From Mesorhizobium sp. B2-8-5 (GTDB taxonomy: Bacteria > Pseudomonadota > Alphaproteobacteria > Rhizobiales > Rhizobiaceae): a stretch of 64,000 nucleotides of DNA. Position 1 is the stretch's first letter; each line of letters starts with the position of its first letter. Shown here one piece after another: positions 25,003-33,557 of this stretch. A program made the position numbers and the translations under genes. Location: contig NZ_CP083951.1 in the NCBI RefSeq assembly GCF_006440675.2, positions 992,001 through 1,056,000 on the forward strand. Reading direction: 5' to 3'. Below the pieces are notes generated by a model. The model was not told the origin of the DNA and made no database searches. It was given only the letters and a program-made list of their open reading frames with translations.

Positions 25003-25296
25003 TCAGCCGAAATACCGGTTCATCCGCTTTGCCAACTCGATATCCAACGCCGTCACGCCGCCGGCGTCGTGGGTGTTCAGCGTCACGTCGACGGTCTTGT
25101 AGACATTCGACCAGTCCGGGTGATGGTCCATCTTTTCGGCCGCCAGCGCCACGCGCGTCATGAAGGCGAAGGCTTCGGAGAAATTCTTGAAGACGAAGCT
25201 GCGTTTGATGGAAGCGCCGTCGGCGGCGAGCGACCAGCCTTCGAGTTCGGCCAGAGCCGTGGCGATCGCGTCCTTGGTCAGTTTTTCCCTGTTCAT
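25003..25296 (-). CDS. phhB: Pterin-4a-carbinolamine dehydratase
   Basis: A 97-aa protein of normal family length. The active-site motif [17 protein letters not shown] supplies the conserved His pair, and the C-terminal [16 protein letters not shown] is typical. The enzyme dehydrates the 4a-hydroxypterin made by aromatic amino-acid hydroxylases to recycle the cofactor; in rhizobia it may also act in molybdopterin-linked processes. No phenylalanine hydroxylase gene is next to it. The ATG at 25296 is chosen because the longer frame upstream crosses the palindromic repeat at 25336. Confidence 0.92.
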   Translation of the reverse strand: MNREKLTKDAIATALAELEGWSLAADGASIKRSFVFKNFSEAFAFMTRVALAAEKMDHHPDWSNVYKTVDVTLNTHDAGGVTALDIELAKRMNRYFG

Positions 25297-25335
25297 GTGT
25301 GGTCCCTGTGCTATTCGAAAATGGCCTGCACCATA

Positions 25336-25384
25336 ATGCATGTCGCCCAAAAGTGCGCGGCGGTTTTGGGGTGACGACATGCAT
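25336..25384. repeat. Second copy of the ATGCATGTCG palindromic element
   Basis: A 49-bp element with perfect 10-bp ends ATGCATGTCG and CGACATGCAT. It shares the inner AAAAGTGCGC and GCGGTTTT blocks with 6260-6310. It sits between phhB and the phosphatase gene. Confidence 0.8.
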
Positions 25385-25413
25385 GAAAGCAAAGATTTAA
25401 ACCTGCCGGATCG

Positions 25414-25929
25414 ATGCGCGAAAAGCCCATAAAATCCATTCTGTTCGTCTGCCTCGGCAACATCTGCCGGTCACCGCTTGCCGAGGGCGTTTTCCACAGC
25501 GTGCTGGCCGAGCGCGGGCTGGCCGGGCGCATCGTGCTCGATTCGGCCGCGACCAGCGGCTGGGAGGTCGGCTCCGCGCCCGATCCACGCTCTGTCGCTG
25601 TGGCCGCAAAGCATGGCGTCGACATTTCAGGGCAGAGGGCGCGCAAGGTGCTGGCGGAGGATTTTTCGCGCTTCGACCTGATCCTCGGCATGGACAAGGC
25701 GAATGTGCGCGACCTCAAGGCGCTGGCGACAGCGACCGCGCGCGACCGGGTCCATCTCTATCTGGATTTCGCGATAGGAAAGACCGCGGACGTGCCGGAT
25801 CCCTATTACAACGGCGCCGAGGCCTTCGCTTCGGTCTATCGCATGATCCGCGAGGCATCCGAGGCGCTGGCGAAGCGGCTCGAGGCCAGCGCTTCGCCGA
25901 CCAGCGGCCAGGCTTCTTCGACGATGTAG
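25414..25929 (+). CDS. Low-molecular-weight protein-tyrosine phosphatase
   Basis: A 171-aa cytoplasmic enzyme. The CX5R loop is C13-LGNIC-R19 ([11 protein letters not shown]), and the general-acid Asp is in VPDPYYNG. It hydrolyses phosphotyrosine or may, like arsenate reductases of this fold, act on other substrates, but the active site is phosphatase-like. The 3' end overlaps the convergent ThpR gene by 94 bp, which extends the C-terminus with a Ser/Ala-rich tail ([16 protein letters not shown]). Confidence 0.9.
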   Translation: MREKPIKSILFVCLGNICRSPLAEGVFHSVLAERGLAGRIVLDSAATSGWEVGSAPDPRSVAVAAKHGVDISGQRARKVLAEDFSRFDLILGMDKANVRDLKALATATARDRVHLYLDFAIGKTADVPDPYYNGAEAFASVYRMIREASEALAKRLEASASPTSGQASSTM

Positions 25930-26429
25930 GGGCCGCCGCCGACCGAATCGCGCGACGACATCAGGACGAAGCGGCCGACGCGGAAGGGCAGCGCCGCGAA
26001 ATTGCCGCGCGCCGAAAGATATTGCGCGACATCGAGCGGGCTCCCATTGCGCAGGCGCGCCAGCGTCACATGCGGCGAGAATTTGCGCGGGTCGGCCGGC
26101 AGGCCGAGCCGCTGGCAGATGCGGTCGATCTCGCCCTGCAGCGCCGCCAGGTCGGGCGAGGCCGACACGCCGGCCCACACCGCATGCGGCTTCTTGCCGC
26201 CGAAGGCGCCGACGCCGGAGAGCGTCATTTGAAAAGAGGGGCGGTCGACCCGGTCGAGGGCGTTGGCGATCTCGTCGGCGACATGGCCTTCGACATCGCC
26301 GATGAAGCGCAGCGTCAGATGGTAGTTTTCGACGTCGATCCAGCGCGCTCCTGGCAACCCGCCCCGGAGCAGGGACAAAGAGAGGGCGGCATCACGCGGA
26401 ATTTCGAGGGCGGTGAAAAGACGTGGCAT
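25836..26429 (-). CDS. thpR: RNA 2',3'-cyclic phosphodiesterase (ThpR)
   Basis: A 197-aa member of the 2H phosphoesterase family. The two catalytic HxT motifs are HLTLRF (about residues 37-42) and HVTLAR (about 120-125). The enzyme opens 2',3'-cyclic phosphates on RNA to 2'-phosphates. Bacterial ThpR is non-essential. The C-terminus is overlapped by the opposite-strand phosphatase gene by 94 bp. Confidence 0.88.
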   Translation of the reverse strand: MPRLFTALEIPRDAALSLSLLRGGLPGARWIDVENYHLTLRFIGDVEGHVADEIANALDRVDRPSFQMTLSGVGAFGGKKPHAVWAGVSASPDLAALQGEIDRICQRLGLPADPRKFSPHVTLARLRNGSPLDVAQYLSARGNFAALPFRVGRFVLMSSRDSVGGGPYIVEEAWPLVGEALASSRFASASDASRIMR

Positions 26430-26547
26430 GTGAAGCCTCCTGTCCTCGAATCGAAACTCTCGTCCCTAGCGAATCATCGATACAAGCGCGGGGCAAGAGC
26501 TTTGTTGTCCACAAAGTTTCCCCAGCGGAAACCGTGGCGTTTTGGAC

Positions 26548-27192
26548 TCACGACGGGCCGCCATTGTCGGCGATCGCCCTCTCGACGGTGGGCAGGATGC
26601 GCTCGACGATCACGTCGACGCCCTTCGGATTGGGGTGCAGGCCGTCCTCCAGCTGCAGGTCGGGGTGGCCGGCGACGCCGTCGAGAAAGAACGGATAGAG
26701 CGGAACGGCATATTTAGCGGCAAGCTTCGGGTAGATGGCGTCGAAGGTCTTCTGGTAGTCGGCGCCGAGGTTGGGCGCGGCGCGCATGCCGGCGAGCAGC
26801 ACCGGGATGTTGCGCTGCTTCAGCTTGCCCAGCATGGCGTCGAGGTTCTTCTCGGCGATGTCGGGAGCGACGCCGCGCAGCATGTCGTTGGCGCCGAGTT
26901 CGAGGATGACGAGCCTCGTGCCGTCCGGCACCGACCAGTCGAGCCGCGCCAGCCCGCCGCTCGATGTGTCGCCGGAGACGCCGGCATTGGCGACGGTGAT
27001 GTCGAGGCCCTTAGCCTTCAGCGCCGCCTGCAGCCTGTCGGTGAAACCCTGGCCGGGGCCAAGGCCGAAGCCTGCCATCAGGCTGTCGCCGAAGCCGACG
27101 ATGGTGAAGGTGGCGGCGCGCGCCGGCGTAATGGCGCCGCAAACGGCGAGGAAAAGCATGAGGGCTGCGGCAAAACGGTGTTTGAATGCCAT
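26548..27192 (-). CDS. tesA: GDSL esterase/lysophospholipase (TesA type)
   Basis: A 214-aa exported SGNH hydrolase. A signal peptide ends near TPARA, followed by GFGDSLMAGFG (catalytic Ser), the Gly block near AGVSGDTSSGG, GANDM (oxyanion Asn) and DGLHPN (catalytic Asp-His). TesA of enterobacteria hydrolyses acyl-CoAs, lysophospholipids and arylesters in the periplasm. Its divergent placement from an ATPase/permease pair is the conserved tesA-ybbAP arrangement. Two ATGs (27192 and 27219) are possible starts. Confidence 0.88.
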   Translation of the reverse strand: MAFKHRFAAALMLFLAVCGAITPARAATFTIVGFGDSLMAGFGLGPGQGFTDRLQAALKAKGLDITVANAGVSGDTSSGGLARLDWSVPDGTRLVILELGANDMLRGVAPDIAEKNLDAMLGKLKQRNIPVLLAGMRAAPNLGADYQKTFDAIYPKLAAKYAVPLYPFFLDGVAGHPDLQLEDGLHPNPKGVDVIVERILPTVERAIADNGGPS

Positions 27193-27275
27193 GCGGCGAG
27201 CCCCATATGACCGAAACAACCCAAGGAAAGAGACACGGGCCGTCTCCTTTTTTCCACATATAGGGCACTTTCATT

Positions 27276-27974
27276 GTGACAGAAGCCGTCATCGCGCTGA
27301 GGGACGTATCGCTGACGCTCGGCGAGGGCGCGTCCTCCGTCCATGTGCTGAAGGGCGTCAGCCTCGACGTGGCGGCCGGTGAAGCCACCGGCATCGTTGG
27401 ACCGTCGGGCTCGGGCAAATCAACCCTGCTGATGGTTCTTGCCGGCCTGGAACGGGTCGATTCGGGTACGGTCCAGATCGCCGGTGAGCTGCTCAACGGC
27501 AAAAGCGAGGACCAGATCGCATCGTTTCGTGGACGAAACATTGGCATCGTCTTTCAGTCCTTCCATCTCATTCCCAACATGACGGCGCTCGAGAACGTCG
27601 CGGTGCCGCTCGAGCTTGCCGGCCATGCCGACCCGTTCGGCGTCGCCGCGCGCGATCTCGCCGCCGTCGGCCTGAGCGACCGCGTGACGCACTATCCGGG
27701 CGAGCTCTCCGGCGGCGAGCAGCAGCGCGTGGCGATCGCCCGGGCGCTGGCGCCGTCGCCGCGCATCCTCATCGCCGACGAGCCGACCGGCAATCTCGAC
27801 CAGGCGACGGGAAAGCAGATCGCCGATCTTCTGTTCGCCAAGGCGGCGGAACGCGGCATGACGCTGGTGCTGGTGACGCACGACCCGGCGCTTGCCGCGC
27901 GTTGCGCGCGGCAGGTCTCGATGCGCTCGGGGCGGATCGAGGACGCGCCGAAAGCCGTGAAGGTTCCCGCCTGA
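27276..27974 (+). CDS. ybbA: ABC transporter ATP-binding protein (YbbA/LolD type)
   Basis: A 232-aa ATPase starting at GTG. The Walker A GPSGSGKS, the signature LSGGEQQRVA and Walker B LIADEPTGNLDQ are all intact. The family works with a permease of the MacB/FtsX/LolC type. The stop overlaps the start of the permease gene (TGATG at 27972-27976), so the two should be made together. The neighbouring divergent tesA gene gives the usual ybbAP-tesA context. The cargo is unknown; export or lipoprotein release are possibilities. Confidence 0.92.
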   Translation: MTEAVIALRDVSLTLGEGASSVHVLKGVSLDVAAGEATGIVGPSGSGKSTLLMVLAGLERVDSGTVQIAGELLNGKSEDQIASFRGRNIGIVFQSFHLIPNMTALENVAVPLELAGHADPFGVAARDLAAVGLSDRVTHYPGELSGGEQQRVAIARALAPSPRILIADEPTGNLDQATGKQIADLLFAKAAERGMTLVLVTHDPALAARCARQVSMRSGRIEDAPKAVKVPA

Positions 27975-30514
27975 TGCGGACATTGAAGCTCGCCATGCGC
28001 TTCTCGCTGCGCGAGATGCGCGGCGGCCTGTCCGGCTTCATGATCTTCCTTGCCTGCATCGCGCTGGGCGTCGCGGCGATCGGCGGCGTCAATTCGGTGG
28101 CGCAGGCGATTTCCGCCGGCGTCGCCAATCAGGGCCAGACGCTGCTTGGCGGCGATTTGCGCTTCCAGGTCAACCAGCGCAGCGCTTCGGATGCCGAGCT
28201 CGGCTTCATCAAAGGCCTCGGCACGGTCTCACTGACTTCCGGCATGCGCTCGATGGCGCGGCTGGAGGACGGCTCCGACCAGGCGCTGGTCGAGGCAAAG
28301 GCCGTCGACGACGCCTATCCGCTCTACGGCACGCTGGAGACGGATCCGGCGCTGCCGAAGGACCAATTGTTCGGCGAAAGGTCCGGCGTGTTCGGCGCCG
28401 CCGCGCCCGACCTGTTGTTCGACCGGCTCAATGTTCACATCGGCGACAGGCTGAAGCTCGGCGGCGCCATTTTCGAGTTGCGAGCCAGGCTGGTCAGCGA
28501 GCCGGATGCGGTGTCGGACGGTTTCGGTTTCGCGCCACGGCTGATGATTTCGCGCGAGGGCCTTGCCGCATCCGGTCTGGTGCAACCCGGCAGCCTGGTC
28601 GAAAACGCCTATAAGGTGCGGCTGCCCGACGGCGCGTCCGAGGCTCGGATCAAGGACATCCAGGCCGAGGCCGCGAAGGATTTCCCGCAGGCCGGCTGGT
28701 CGATCCGCACGCGCAGCAACGCCGCACCCGCGCTCTCAGCCAACATCGAGCGCTTCTCGCAGTTCCTGACGCTCGTCGGGCTGACGGCGCTGGTGGTCGG
28801 CGGCGTCGGCGTGGCGAATGCCGTGCGCGCTTATCTCGACGGCAAGCGCGGCGTCATCGCCACCTTCAAGAGCCTCGGCGCCTCGGGCGGTTTCGTCTTC
28901 ACCGTCTATCTGGTGCAGATCCTGTTGATCGCGGGCCTCGGCATCGTGCTCGGGCTGATCCTGGGCGCCGCGATGCCGTTCGTGGCGAGCGCGCTCCTGC
29001 AGTCCGTCATCCCGGTGCCCGCGCAAGGCGGCTTCTATCCTGGCGCGCTCGCCATGGCCGCCCTGTTCGGCCTTCTGGTGACGCTGGCCTTCGCGCTGCT
29101 GCCGCTCGGCCGCGCCCGCGACGTGCCCGCGACGGCGCTGTTCCGTGAAATGGGATTCGAGAGCCGCGGCCTGCCGCGCCTGCCCTATACGGGCGCTGCT
29201 CTGGCGATCGTGCTGGCGCTGGCGGCGCTGGCGATCCTCTCGGCCAACGACTACCGCATCGCCTCGATCTTCGTCGGCGCCACGGTTTTCGCCTTCCTGG
29301 TGCTGCGGCTGGTGGCGATGCTGGTGCAGTGGACGGCAAAAAAGAGCCCGCGCGTGCGTTCCGTTTCGCTGCGGCTGGCGCTCGGCAACATCCACCGTCC
29401 GGGCGCGCTGACGCCATCGGTAGTGCTGTCGCTTGGCCTCGGGCTGACGCTGCTGGTGACGCTGGCGCTGATCGACGGGAATCTCAGGCGGCAGATCTCC
29501 GGCAGCCTGCCGGAGCGGGCGCCGAACTTCTTCTTCGTCGATATCCAGAGCAGCGACGTCGACGCCTTCGCCAGCCTCGTCGGCAAGGAGTCGCCTCGGG
29601 GAACACTGGTCAAGGTGCCGATGCTGCGCGGCCGCATCATGGCGCTCAACGGCGTCGACGTCGACAAGGTGAAGATCCCGGCCGACGGCGCCTGGGTGCT
29701 GCGCGGCGACCGCGGCCTGACCTATGACGCGAAACAGCCGGAGAACGCGACGCTGACCGAAGGCGCGTGGTGGCCGCAGGACTATCCCGGCGAGCCGCTG
29801 GTGTCGTTCTCGGCCGAGGAAGGCAAGGCGATCGGGCTGAAGCTCGGCGACACCGTCACCGTCAACGTGCTCGGTCGCAATGTCACCGCGAAGATCGCCA
29901 ATTTCCGCCAGGTGCAATGGGAGACGATGGGCATCAACTTCGTCATGGATTTCTCGCCCAACACCTTTGCCGGGGCGCCGCATGGCTGGCTGGCGACGCT
30001 GACCGACAAACAAGCCAGCACGGCCGACGACGCAAGGCTGCTCAACGCTGTCACCCGCGCCTTTCCGGCGGTGACGACGGTGCGCGTCAAGGACGCGCTC
30101 GACATCGTCAACCGGCTGGTCGCGCAATTGGGCACGGCGATCCGCGCCGCCGCCGGCGTGGCGCTGATCGCCTCGGTGCTGGTGCTCTCCGGGGCGCTTG
30201 CCGCCGGCAACCGGGCGCGCATCCACGACGCGGTGGTGCTGAAGACGCTCGGCGCGACGCGGCGGACGCTGATTACCGCCTTCTCCCTGGAATATATGCT
30301 GATCGGCCTCGCGACGGCGCTGTTCGCGCTTGCCGCCGGCGGCATCGCCGCCTGGTTCGTGGTCGCGCATATCATGACGCTGCCGTCGCATTTCATGCCG
30401 GAGGTCGCGGTGGCGACGATCCTGGTTTCGCTGGCGGTCACCGTCGGAATCGGCCTTGCCGGCACCTGGCGGGTGCTTGGCCACAGGGCAGCGCCGGTGC
30501 TGCGCAACCTCTGA
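27974..30514 (+). CDS. ybbP: ABC transporter permease (FtsX/YbbP type)
   Basis: An 846-aa permease with two FtsX-like halves. The first helix comes early (GLSGFMIFLACIALGVAAI). A large periplasmic loop follows, then a three-helix cluster near residues 270-420 and further helices to the C-terminus, including VRSVSLRLALGNIHRPGAL between. This matches YbbP, the partner of YbbA. Its length is in the usual range. The start overlaps the ATPase stop. It is most likely an inner-membrane component of an exporter linked to lipid or envelope metabolism. Confidence 0.9.
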   Translation: MRTLKLAMRFSLREMRGGLSGFMIFLACIALGVAAIGGVNSVAQAISAGVANQGQTLLGGDLRFQVNQRSASDAELGFIKGLGTVSLTSGMRSMARLEDGSDQALVEAKAVDDAYPLYGTLETDPALPKDQLFGERSGVFGAAAPDLLFDRLNVHIGDRLKLGGAIFELRARLVSEPDAVSDGFGFAPRLMISREGLAASGLVQPGSLVENAYKVRLPDGASEARIKDIQAEAAKDFPQAGWSIRTRSNAAPALSANIERFSQFLTLVGLTALVVGGVGVANAVRAYLDGKRGVIATFKSLGASGGFVFTVYLVQILLIAGLGIVLGLILGAAMPFVASALLQSVIPVPAQGGFYPGALAMAALFGLLVTLAFALLPLGRARDVPATALFREMGFESRGLPRLPYTGAALAIVLALAALAILSANDYRIASIFVGATVFAFLVLRLVAMLVQWTAKKSPRVRSVSLRLALGNIHRPGALTPSVVLSLGLGLTLLVTLALIDGNLRRQISGSLPERAPNFFFVDIQSSDVDAFASLVGKESPRGTLVKVPMLRGRIMALNGVDVDKVKIPADGAWVLRGDRGLTYDAKQPENATLTEGAWWPQDYPGEPLVSFSAEEGKAIGLKLGDTVTVNVLGRNVTAKIANFRQVQWETMGINFVMDFSPNTFAGAPHGWLATLTDKQASTADDARLLNAVTRAFPAVTTVRVKDALDIVNRLVAQLGTAIRAAAGVALIASVLVLSGALAAGNRARIHDAVVLKTLGATRRTLITAFSLEYMLIGLATALFALAAGGIAAWFVVAHIMTLPSHFMPEVAVATILVSLAVTVGIGLAGTWRVLGHRAAPVLRNL

Positions 30515-30659
30515 CGGAGGGCCGAGAGCCGCCCGCCCGGTTAAATCTTTGTAAGAATGCCGCCCGGAAGACCCGAAAACCGGCCTTTTGCCTTCTCACA
30601 AAGCGTTACGGCCCGTTACCGTCTTGTTCTTGACGTCAAGAACCATCATATTTCGCGCT

Positions 30660-30740
30660 AGGCATGCTGGAGCTCCGCCAGCGGCGCCTGGTCCCGGGGA
30701 CCGCTCCGAGCGGACCTGTCACCGGACGGGGCAGAAGCAA
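30660..30740 (+). ncRNA. Probable ybhL leader RNA
   Basis: The 240-bp leader of the Bax-inhibitor gene contains a GC-rich structured stretch: GGCATGCTGGAGCTCCGCCA, then GGTCCCGGGGACC, a 13-nt partial palindrome, and CCGCTCCGAGCGGACC. Its position immediately upstream of a ybhL homologue, in an alphaproteobacterium, matches the known ybhL motif (Rfam family in Rhizobiales). I did not run a covariance search, so the boundaries are approximate. It may control the downstream gene in cis; the ligand, if any, is unknown. Confidence 0.6.
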
Positions 30741-30753
30741 CAGAGGATTTCCA

Positions 30754-31494
30754 ATGGCTGATCCCATTCGCAACTACCAGACGTCCGCCGCCCCCGGCGC
30801 GCGCGTCGATATCGATCAGGGCCTGCGCGCCTATATGATCAAGGTCTACAACCTCATGGGGCTTGGCCTTTTGATCACCGGCCTTGCCGCCTGGGGCGCC
30901 TTCCAGCTCGCTGTCACCGGCGACGGCCAGTTGACCGCCTTCGGCCAGCTCATCTATGCAAGCGCGTTCCGCTGGGTCGTCATCCTGGCGCCGCTCGCCG
31001 CCGTGATGTTCCTGTCGTTCCGTATCCAGTCGATGAGCGTGGGCGCGGCGCAGGCCACATTCTGGGTCTATGCCGGCCTTGTCGGCCTGTCGCTGTCGAC
31101 GATCTTCCTCGTCTACACCGGCACCAGCATCACCCAGACCTTCTTCGCCACGGCCGCGGCCTTCGGCGGCCTGTCGCTCTACGGCTACACGACCAGGCGC
31201 GACCTGTCGGCGTTCGGCTCGTTCCTGATCATGGGCGTGATCGGCTTGCTGATCGCGATGCTGATCAACATCTTCCTGCAGTCGTCGGCGCTTGGCTTCG
31301 CCATCTCGGTGATCGGCGTGCTGGTGTTCGCCGGCCTCACCGCCTACGACACGCAGAAGATCAAGGAGATGTATTTCGAAGGTGACGTCGCCGACGTCGC
31401 CGGCCGCAAGGCGATCATGGGCGCACTGCGCCTTTATCTCGACTTCATCAACCTGTTCATGTTCCTGCTGCAGTTCATGGGCGATCGCCGCTAG
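30754..31494 (+). CDS. Bax inhibitor-1 / YccA (YbhL) family membrane protein
   Basis: A 246-aa protein with about seven hydrophobic segments. The hallmarks are GLLITGLAAWGAF, LAAVMFLSFRIQSM and the late GLTAYDTQKIKEMY, with Asp residues in the last helices that could form the proton/calcium site described for the family. In bacteria the members (YbhL/YccA) are inner-membrane proteins of uncertain role. It follows the leader RNA at 30660 and ends in a palindromic repeat. The ATG at 30754 follows GAGGATTT. Confidence 0.9.
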   Translation: MADPIRNYQTSAAPGARVDIDQGLRAYMIKVYNLMGLGLLITGLAAWGAFQLAVTGDGQLTAFGQLIYASAFRWVVILAPLAAVMFLSFRIQSMSVGAAQATFWVYAGLVGLSLSTIFLVYTGTSITQTFFATAAAFGGLSLYGYTTRRDLSAFGSFLIMGVIGLLIAMLINIFLQSSALGFAISVIGVLVFAGLTAYDTQKIKEMYFEGDVADVAGRKAIMGALRLYLDFINLFMFLLQFMGDRR

Positions 31495-31578
31495 AGCAGT
31501 TCGCCGTTTCACGGAAACGGCGAACCCTCTATGCAATTCCGGACGGAAAACCGCGCACAGTTTTCCTGGAATTGCTCT
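31493..31578. repeat. Palindromic repeat with GCAATTCC/GGAATTGC arms
   Basis: It starts at the Bax-inhibitor stop codon. First comes a perfect 10-bp stem TTCGCCGTTT (31500-31509) / AAACGGCGAA (31515-31524), then GCAATTCCGG (31533) paired with GGAATTGC (31568-31575). Related copies are at 44105-44152 and 51432-51459. It may also serve as a terminator, although no T-run follows. Confidence 0.7.
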
Positions 31579-31697
31579 AAAGGCGGTTACCCGGTCCCAG
31601 TGGACCATAGACTTTGCGAAGGGCGGCCCAACGGCCGCCCTTTCTTTTTGCGCAGTCCTCTGCTGTTATCGAGGCAGCAAAGAGAACTGCACAAATT

Positions 31698-32279
31698 ATG
31701 AGCAATGTTGCGATCAGGGCCGCCACCGCGGCCGACCTCGACCGAATCACCGAAATCTATGCCGATGCGGTCACGCATGGCACGGCGAGCTACGAGCTGG
31801 AGCCGCCCAGCCGCGCCGAAATGGGCGACCGATTCGACGCTCTGGCGGCCGGCGGCTTTCCGTATCTCGTGGCCGAGAAGAACGGCGCCGTGCTCGGCTA
31901 TGCCTATGCCGGGCCGTTCCGGCCCCGCCCCGCTTACCGATTCGTCATCGAGGATTCGGTCTATGTCGCGCCGGAGGCCAAGGGGCAGGGCGCCGGCTTC
32001 CTGCTGATGCAGGCGCTGATCGAGACGGCGCGCGCGGCGGGCTTCCGCCAGATCATCGCGGTGATCGGCGACGGCCACGCGGACAGCGCCTCGGTGCGGC
32101 TGCACGAGAAGCTCGGCTTCCGCCATTCCGGTCGCCTGGAAGGATCGGGCTACAAGCACGGACGCTGGCTGGACACGGTGTTCATGCAGCTTTCGCTGAA
32201 TGGCGGCGCGGAATTGCCGCCCGATCCGAATTCGCTGCCGGAGCGAAGGTTCCGGATTCAAAAGGAATTGAAGAACTGA
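31698..32279 (+). CDS. GNAT N-acetyltransferase (PAT/MddA-like)
   Basis: A 193-aa cytoplasmic enzyme. The GNAT core is present: the early IRAATAADLDRITEIYADAV, a central VYVAPEAKGQGAGFLLM with the acetyl-CoA-binding QGAG, and the later ASVRLHEKLGFRHSGRL. The order resembles phosphinothricin/methionine-sulfoximine acetyltransferases. The C-terminal tail (RRFRIQKELKN) runs into the inverted repeat at 32263. Confidence 0.85.
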   Translation: MSNVAIRAATAADLDRITEIYADAVTHGTASYELEPPSRAEMGDRFDALAAGGFPYLVAEKNGAVLGYAYAGPFRPRPAYRFVIEDSVYVAPEAKGQGAGFLLMQALIETARAAGFRQIIAVIGDGHADSASVRLHEKLGFRHSGRLEGSGYKHGRWLDTVFMQLSLNGGAELPPDPNSLPERRFRIQKELKN

Positions 32280-32375
32280 AGAATTGAGGAACTGAAGAAA
32301 AACGACTGCCGCACCGGCCGCCAAGCGCCCCTTTTCCTCAGTTCTTCAATTCTTCAGTTCATCAATTCCCCTTTT
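32263..32375. repeat. Long inverted repeat with micro-repeated GAACTGAAGAATTGA arms
   Basis: The left arm (about 32263-32301), GGAATTGAAGAACTGAAGAA and so on, overlaps the last codons of the GNAT gene. The right arm (about 32331-32372), CTCAGTTCTTCAATTCTTCA and so on, is its inverse with small differences. Within each arm a short unit of GAAxTGAA type recurs. It can fold into a hairpin of about 40 bp. Elements of the same design are at 35196 and 57339. Confidence 0.75.
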
Positions 32376-32378
32376 CCT

Positions 32379-32765
32379 TCACGCCTCGACGAGCTTCAGC
32401 TTGGCATCGAACACGCCAAGCACGCGGCCGAGTTCCTGGCTGCGCTTCAGGATGCGGCCGCCTGCGGCGATGACGGCAAAAGCACCTTGCCGGCGTGCCA
32501 GCCTGGGGTCCTTGACGATCTGGAAAAGCGGCACTTCGCTGGCCCGGCGGAAGACGGAAAAGACAGCGCGATCAGTGAGATGGTCGATCGCGTAGTCGCG
32601 CCATTCATTGGCCGCCACCATGCGTCCGTAAAGCCTCAGAATCTGGTCGAGCTCGCGCCGGTCGAATCGCACCGGCTGGTCGAGGCGGGCGTTGCGCGCC
32701 TCGTGCAACGGGATCAATATTCCGGATGCTTCCCCATCCTCCGTCCCGCTGCTGTGATCGGTCAT
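32379..32765 (-). CDS. DUF2794 domain-containing protein
   Basis: A 128-aa protein. The DUF2794 pattern is clear: VRFDRRELDQILRLYGRMVA, then EWRDYAIDHLTDRAVFSVFR and the C-terminal VLGVFDAKLKLVEA. The family is restricted to alphaproteobacteria and has no known function. It lacks a signal peptide. The ATG at 32765 starts the conserved part; two ATGs lie further upstream. Confidence 0.85.
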   Translation of the reverse strand: MTDHSSGTEDGEASGILIPLHEARNARLDQPVRFDRRELDQILRLYGRMVAANEWRDYAIDHLTDRAVFSVFRRASEVPLFQIVKDPRLARRQGAFAVIAAGGRILKRSQELGRVLGVFDAKLKLVEA

Positions 32766-32969
32766 GCCTCGATCCTTCGATTGAATCATGCGCCGGCCAA
32801 GGTTCGCGCTTTCGCGGTCGAATTGCAAGGCCTGGCTAAGCAGGCCCGATGGTCGCGCGGTTTCCCAAACGTCCAGTCACGTTTGCGAAACACATGTTGG
32901 AATTGGTGATGCTCTGCCACATTCTCGCCACAAATAATCCGCGCTCATGCCCCAATGTCCGACGAATTT

Positions 32970-33067
32970 ACCGGCGTTGCCTGAGACGGTTCGGTCCGGC
33001 ACCGGCTCGTAAACCCCAAGCCCCCCGCCCACGGGTCAGCGTCGGATCGAACCAACCTCGGTTTTTC
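32970..33067 (+). ncRNA. Candidate structured small RNA
   Basis: ACCGGCGTTG (32970-32979) can pair with CAACCTCGGT (33053-33062), 8 of 10 positions. GGTTCGGTCCGGC (32988-33000) can pair with GTCGGATCGAACC (33041-33053), including G-U pairs. The outer stem is followed by TTTTT, as in a self-terminating small RNA of about 98 nt. A stronger hairpin terminator follows at 33107. I could not match it to a known family (it lacks tRNA, 4.5S, tmRNA and RNase P hallmarks). Nothing in the region codes. Confidence 0.4.
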
Positions 33068-33106
33068 CTTGGAAAAATCAGGTGCGACGATCCCAAAACC
33101 TGAATG

Positions 33107-33140
33107 ACCGGCGTCAGAAGCAAGCTGACGCCGGTTTTTT
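33107..33140 (+). terminator. Strong Rho-independent terminator
   Basis: ACCGGCGTCAG (33107-33117) and CTGACGCCGGT (33125-33135) form a perfect 11-bp stem with loop AAGCAAG, followed by a T-run. It is preceded by another hairpin, TCAGGT (33078-33083) ... ACCTGA (33098-33103). No gene on the plus strand explains it, so it is likely the end of the small-RNA transcript. Confidence 0.8.
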
Positions 33141-33245
33141 GTTTTCCTTCACCCTTGTCTACGGCATGCACACATTTCCAAGCGGCTGGTCTTGGCGATA
33201 GCGTGAATGGCAGCTTGGCGCATGCATTGTCTTATGCAGCGCTGG

Positions 33246-33415
33246 TCGACCCCCACTCCGTCTCGGCTTCGCCGAGCCACCTCTCCCCCGATCGACGGGG
33301 TAGAGGAAAGGCGCGCCAGGCTTTTTGCCGACAACGCTCGTCCAGCAAGGCTCCCTTCCTTTCCCTCCGGAGGGGGGAAAGGTGGCGCTGCAAAGCAGCG
33401 ACGGATTGGGGGAAC
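33246..33415. repeat. Inverted pair of a GCCACCTCTCC repeat family
   Basis: The arm at about 33246-33307 (CACTCCGTCTCGGCTTCGCC and so on) and the reverse complement of about 33352-33415 share the order CxCTCCGTC, a GC-rich hairpin, GCCACCT and a CCCC/GGGG-GAGG end. They enclose a short unique stretch. It lies in the 729-bp interval between DUF2794 and DUF1223; apart from the RNA candidate I see nothing else there. Confidence 0.6.
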
Positions 33416-33557
33416 CACGTGGCAATCAGGTCTTCGGCCGATCAATCACGCCGATCAAGGCATGCCGGCTATCCGAACTCCCAAAGATTGCCCTGCCTTG
33501 TGGTAAGAAGCGGTCCGCGCGCGAGCGGACGAGAAGCCAATTGCTAGAAGGCGGGAG

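Noticed and set aside
32985..33055. A tRNA-like GGTTCGGTCC / GGATCGAACC pair
   Set aside because: It resembles a T-arm on each strand, but no acceptor stem, anticodon arm or CCA end fits; it is better read as a stem of the small-RNA candidate.
33142..33557. Small open frames between the terminator and DUF1223
   Set aside because: They cross an inverted repeat pair, have no ribosome site or family resemblance, and alternate between strands.
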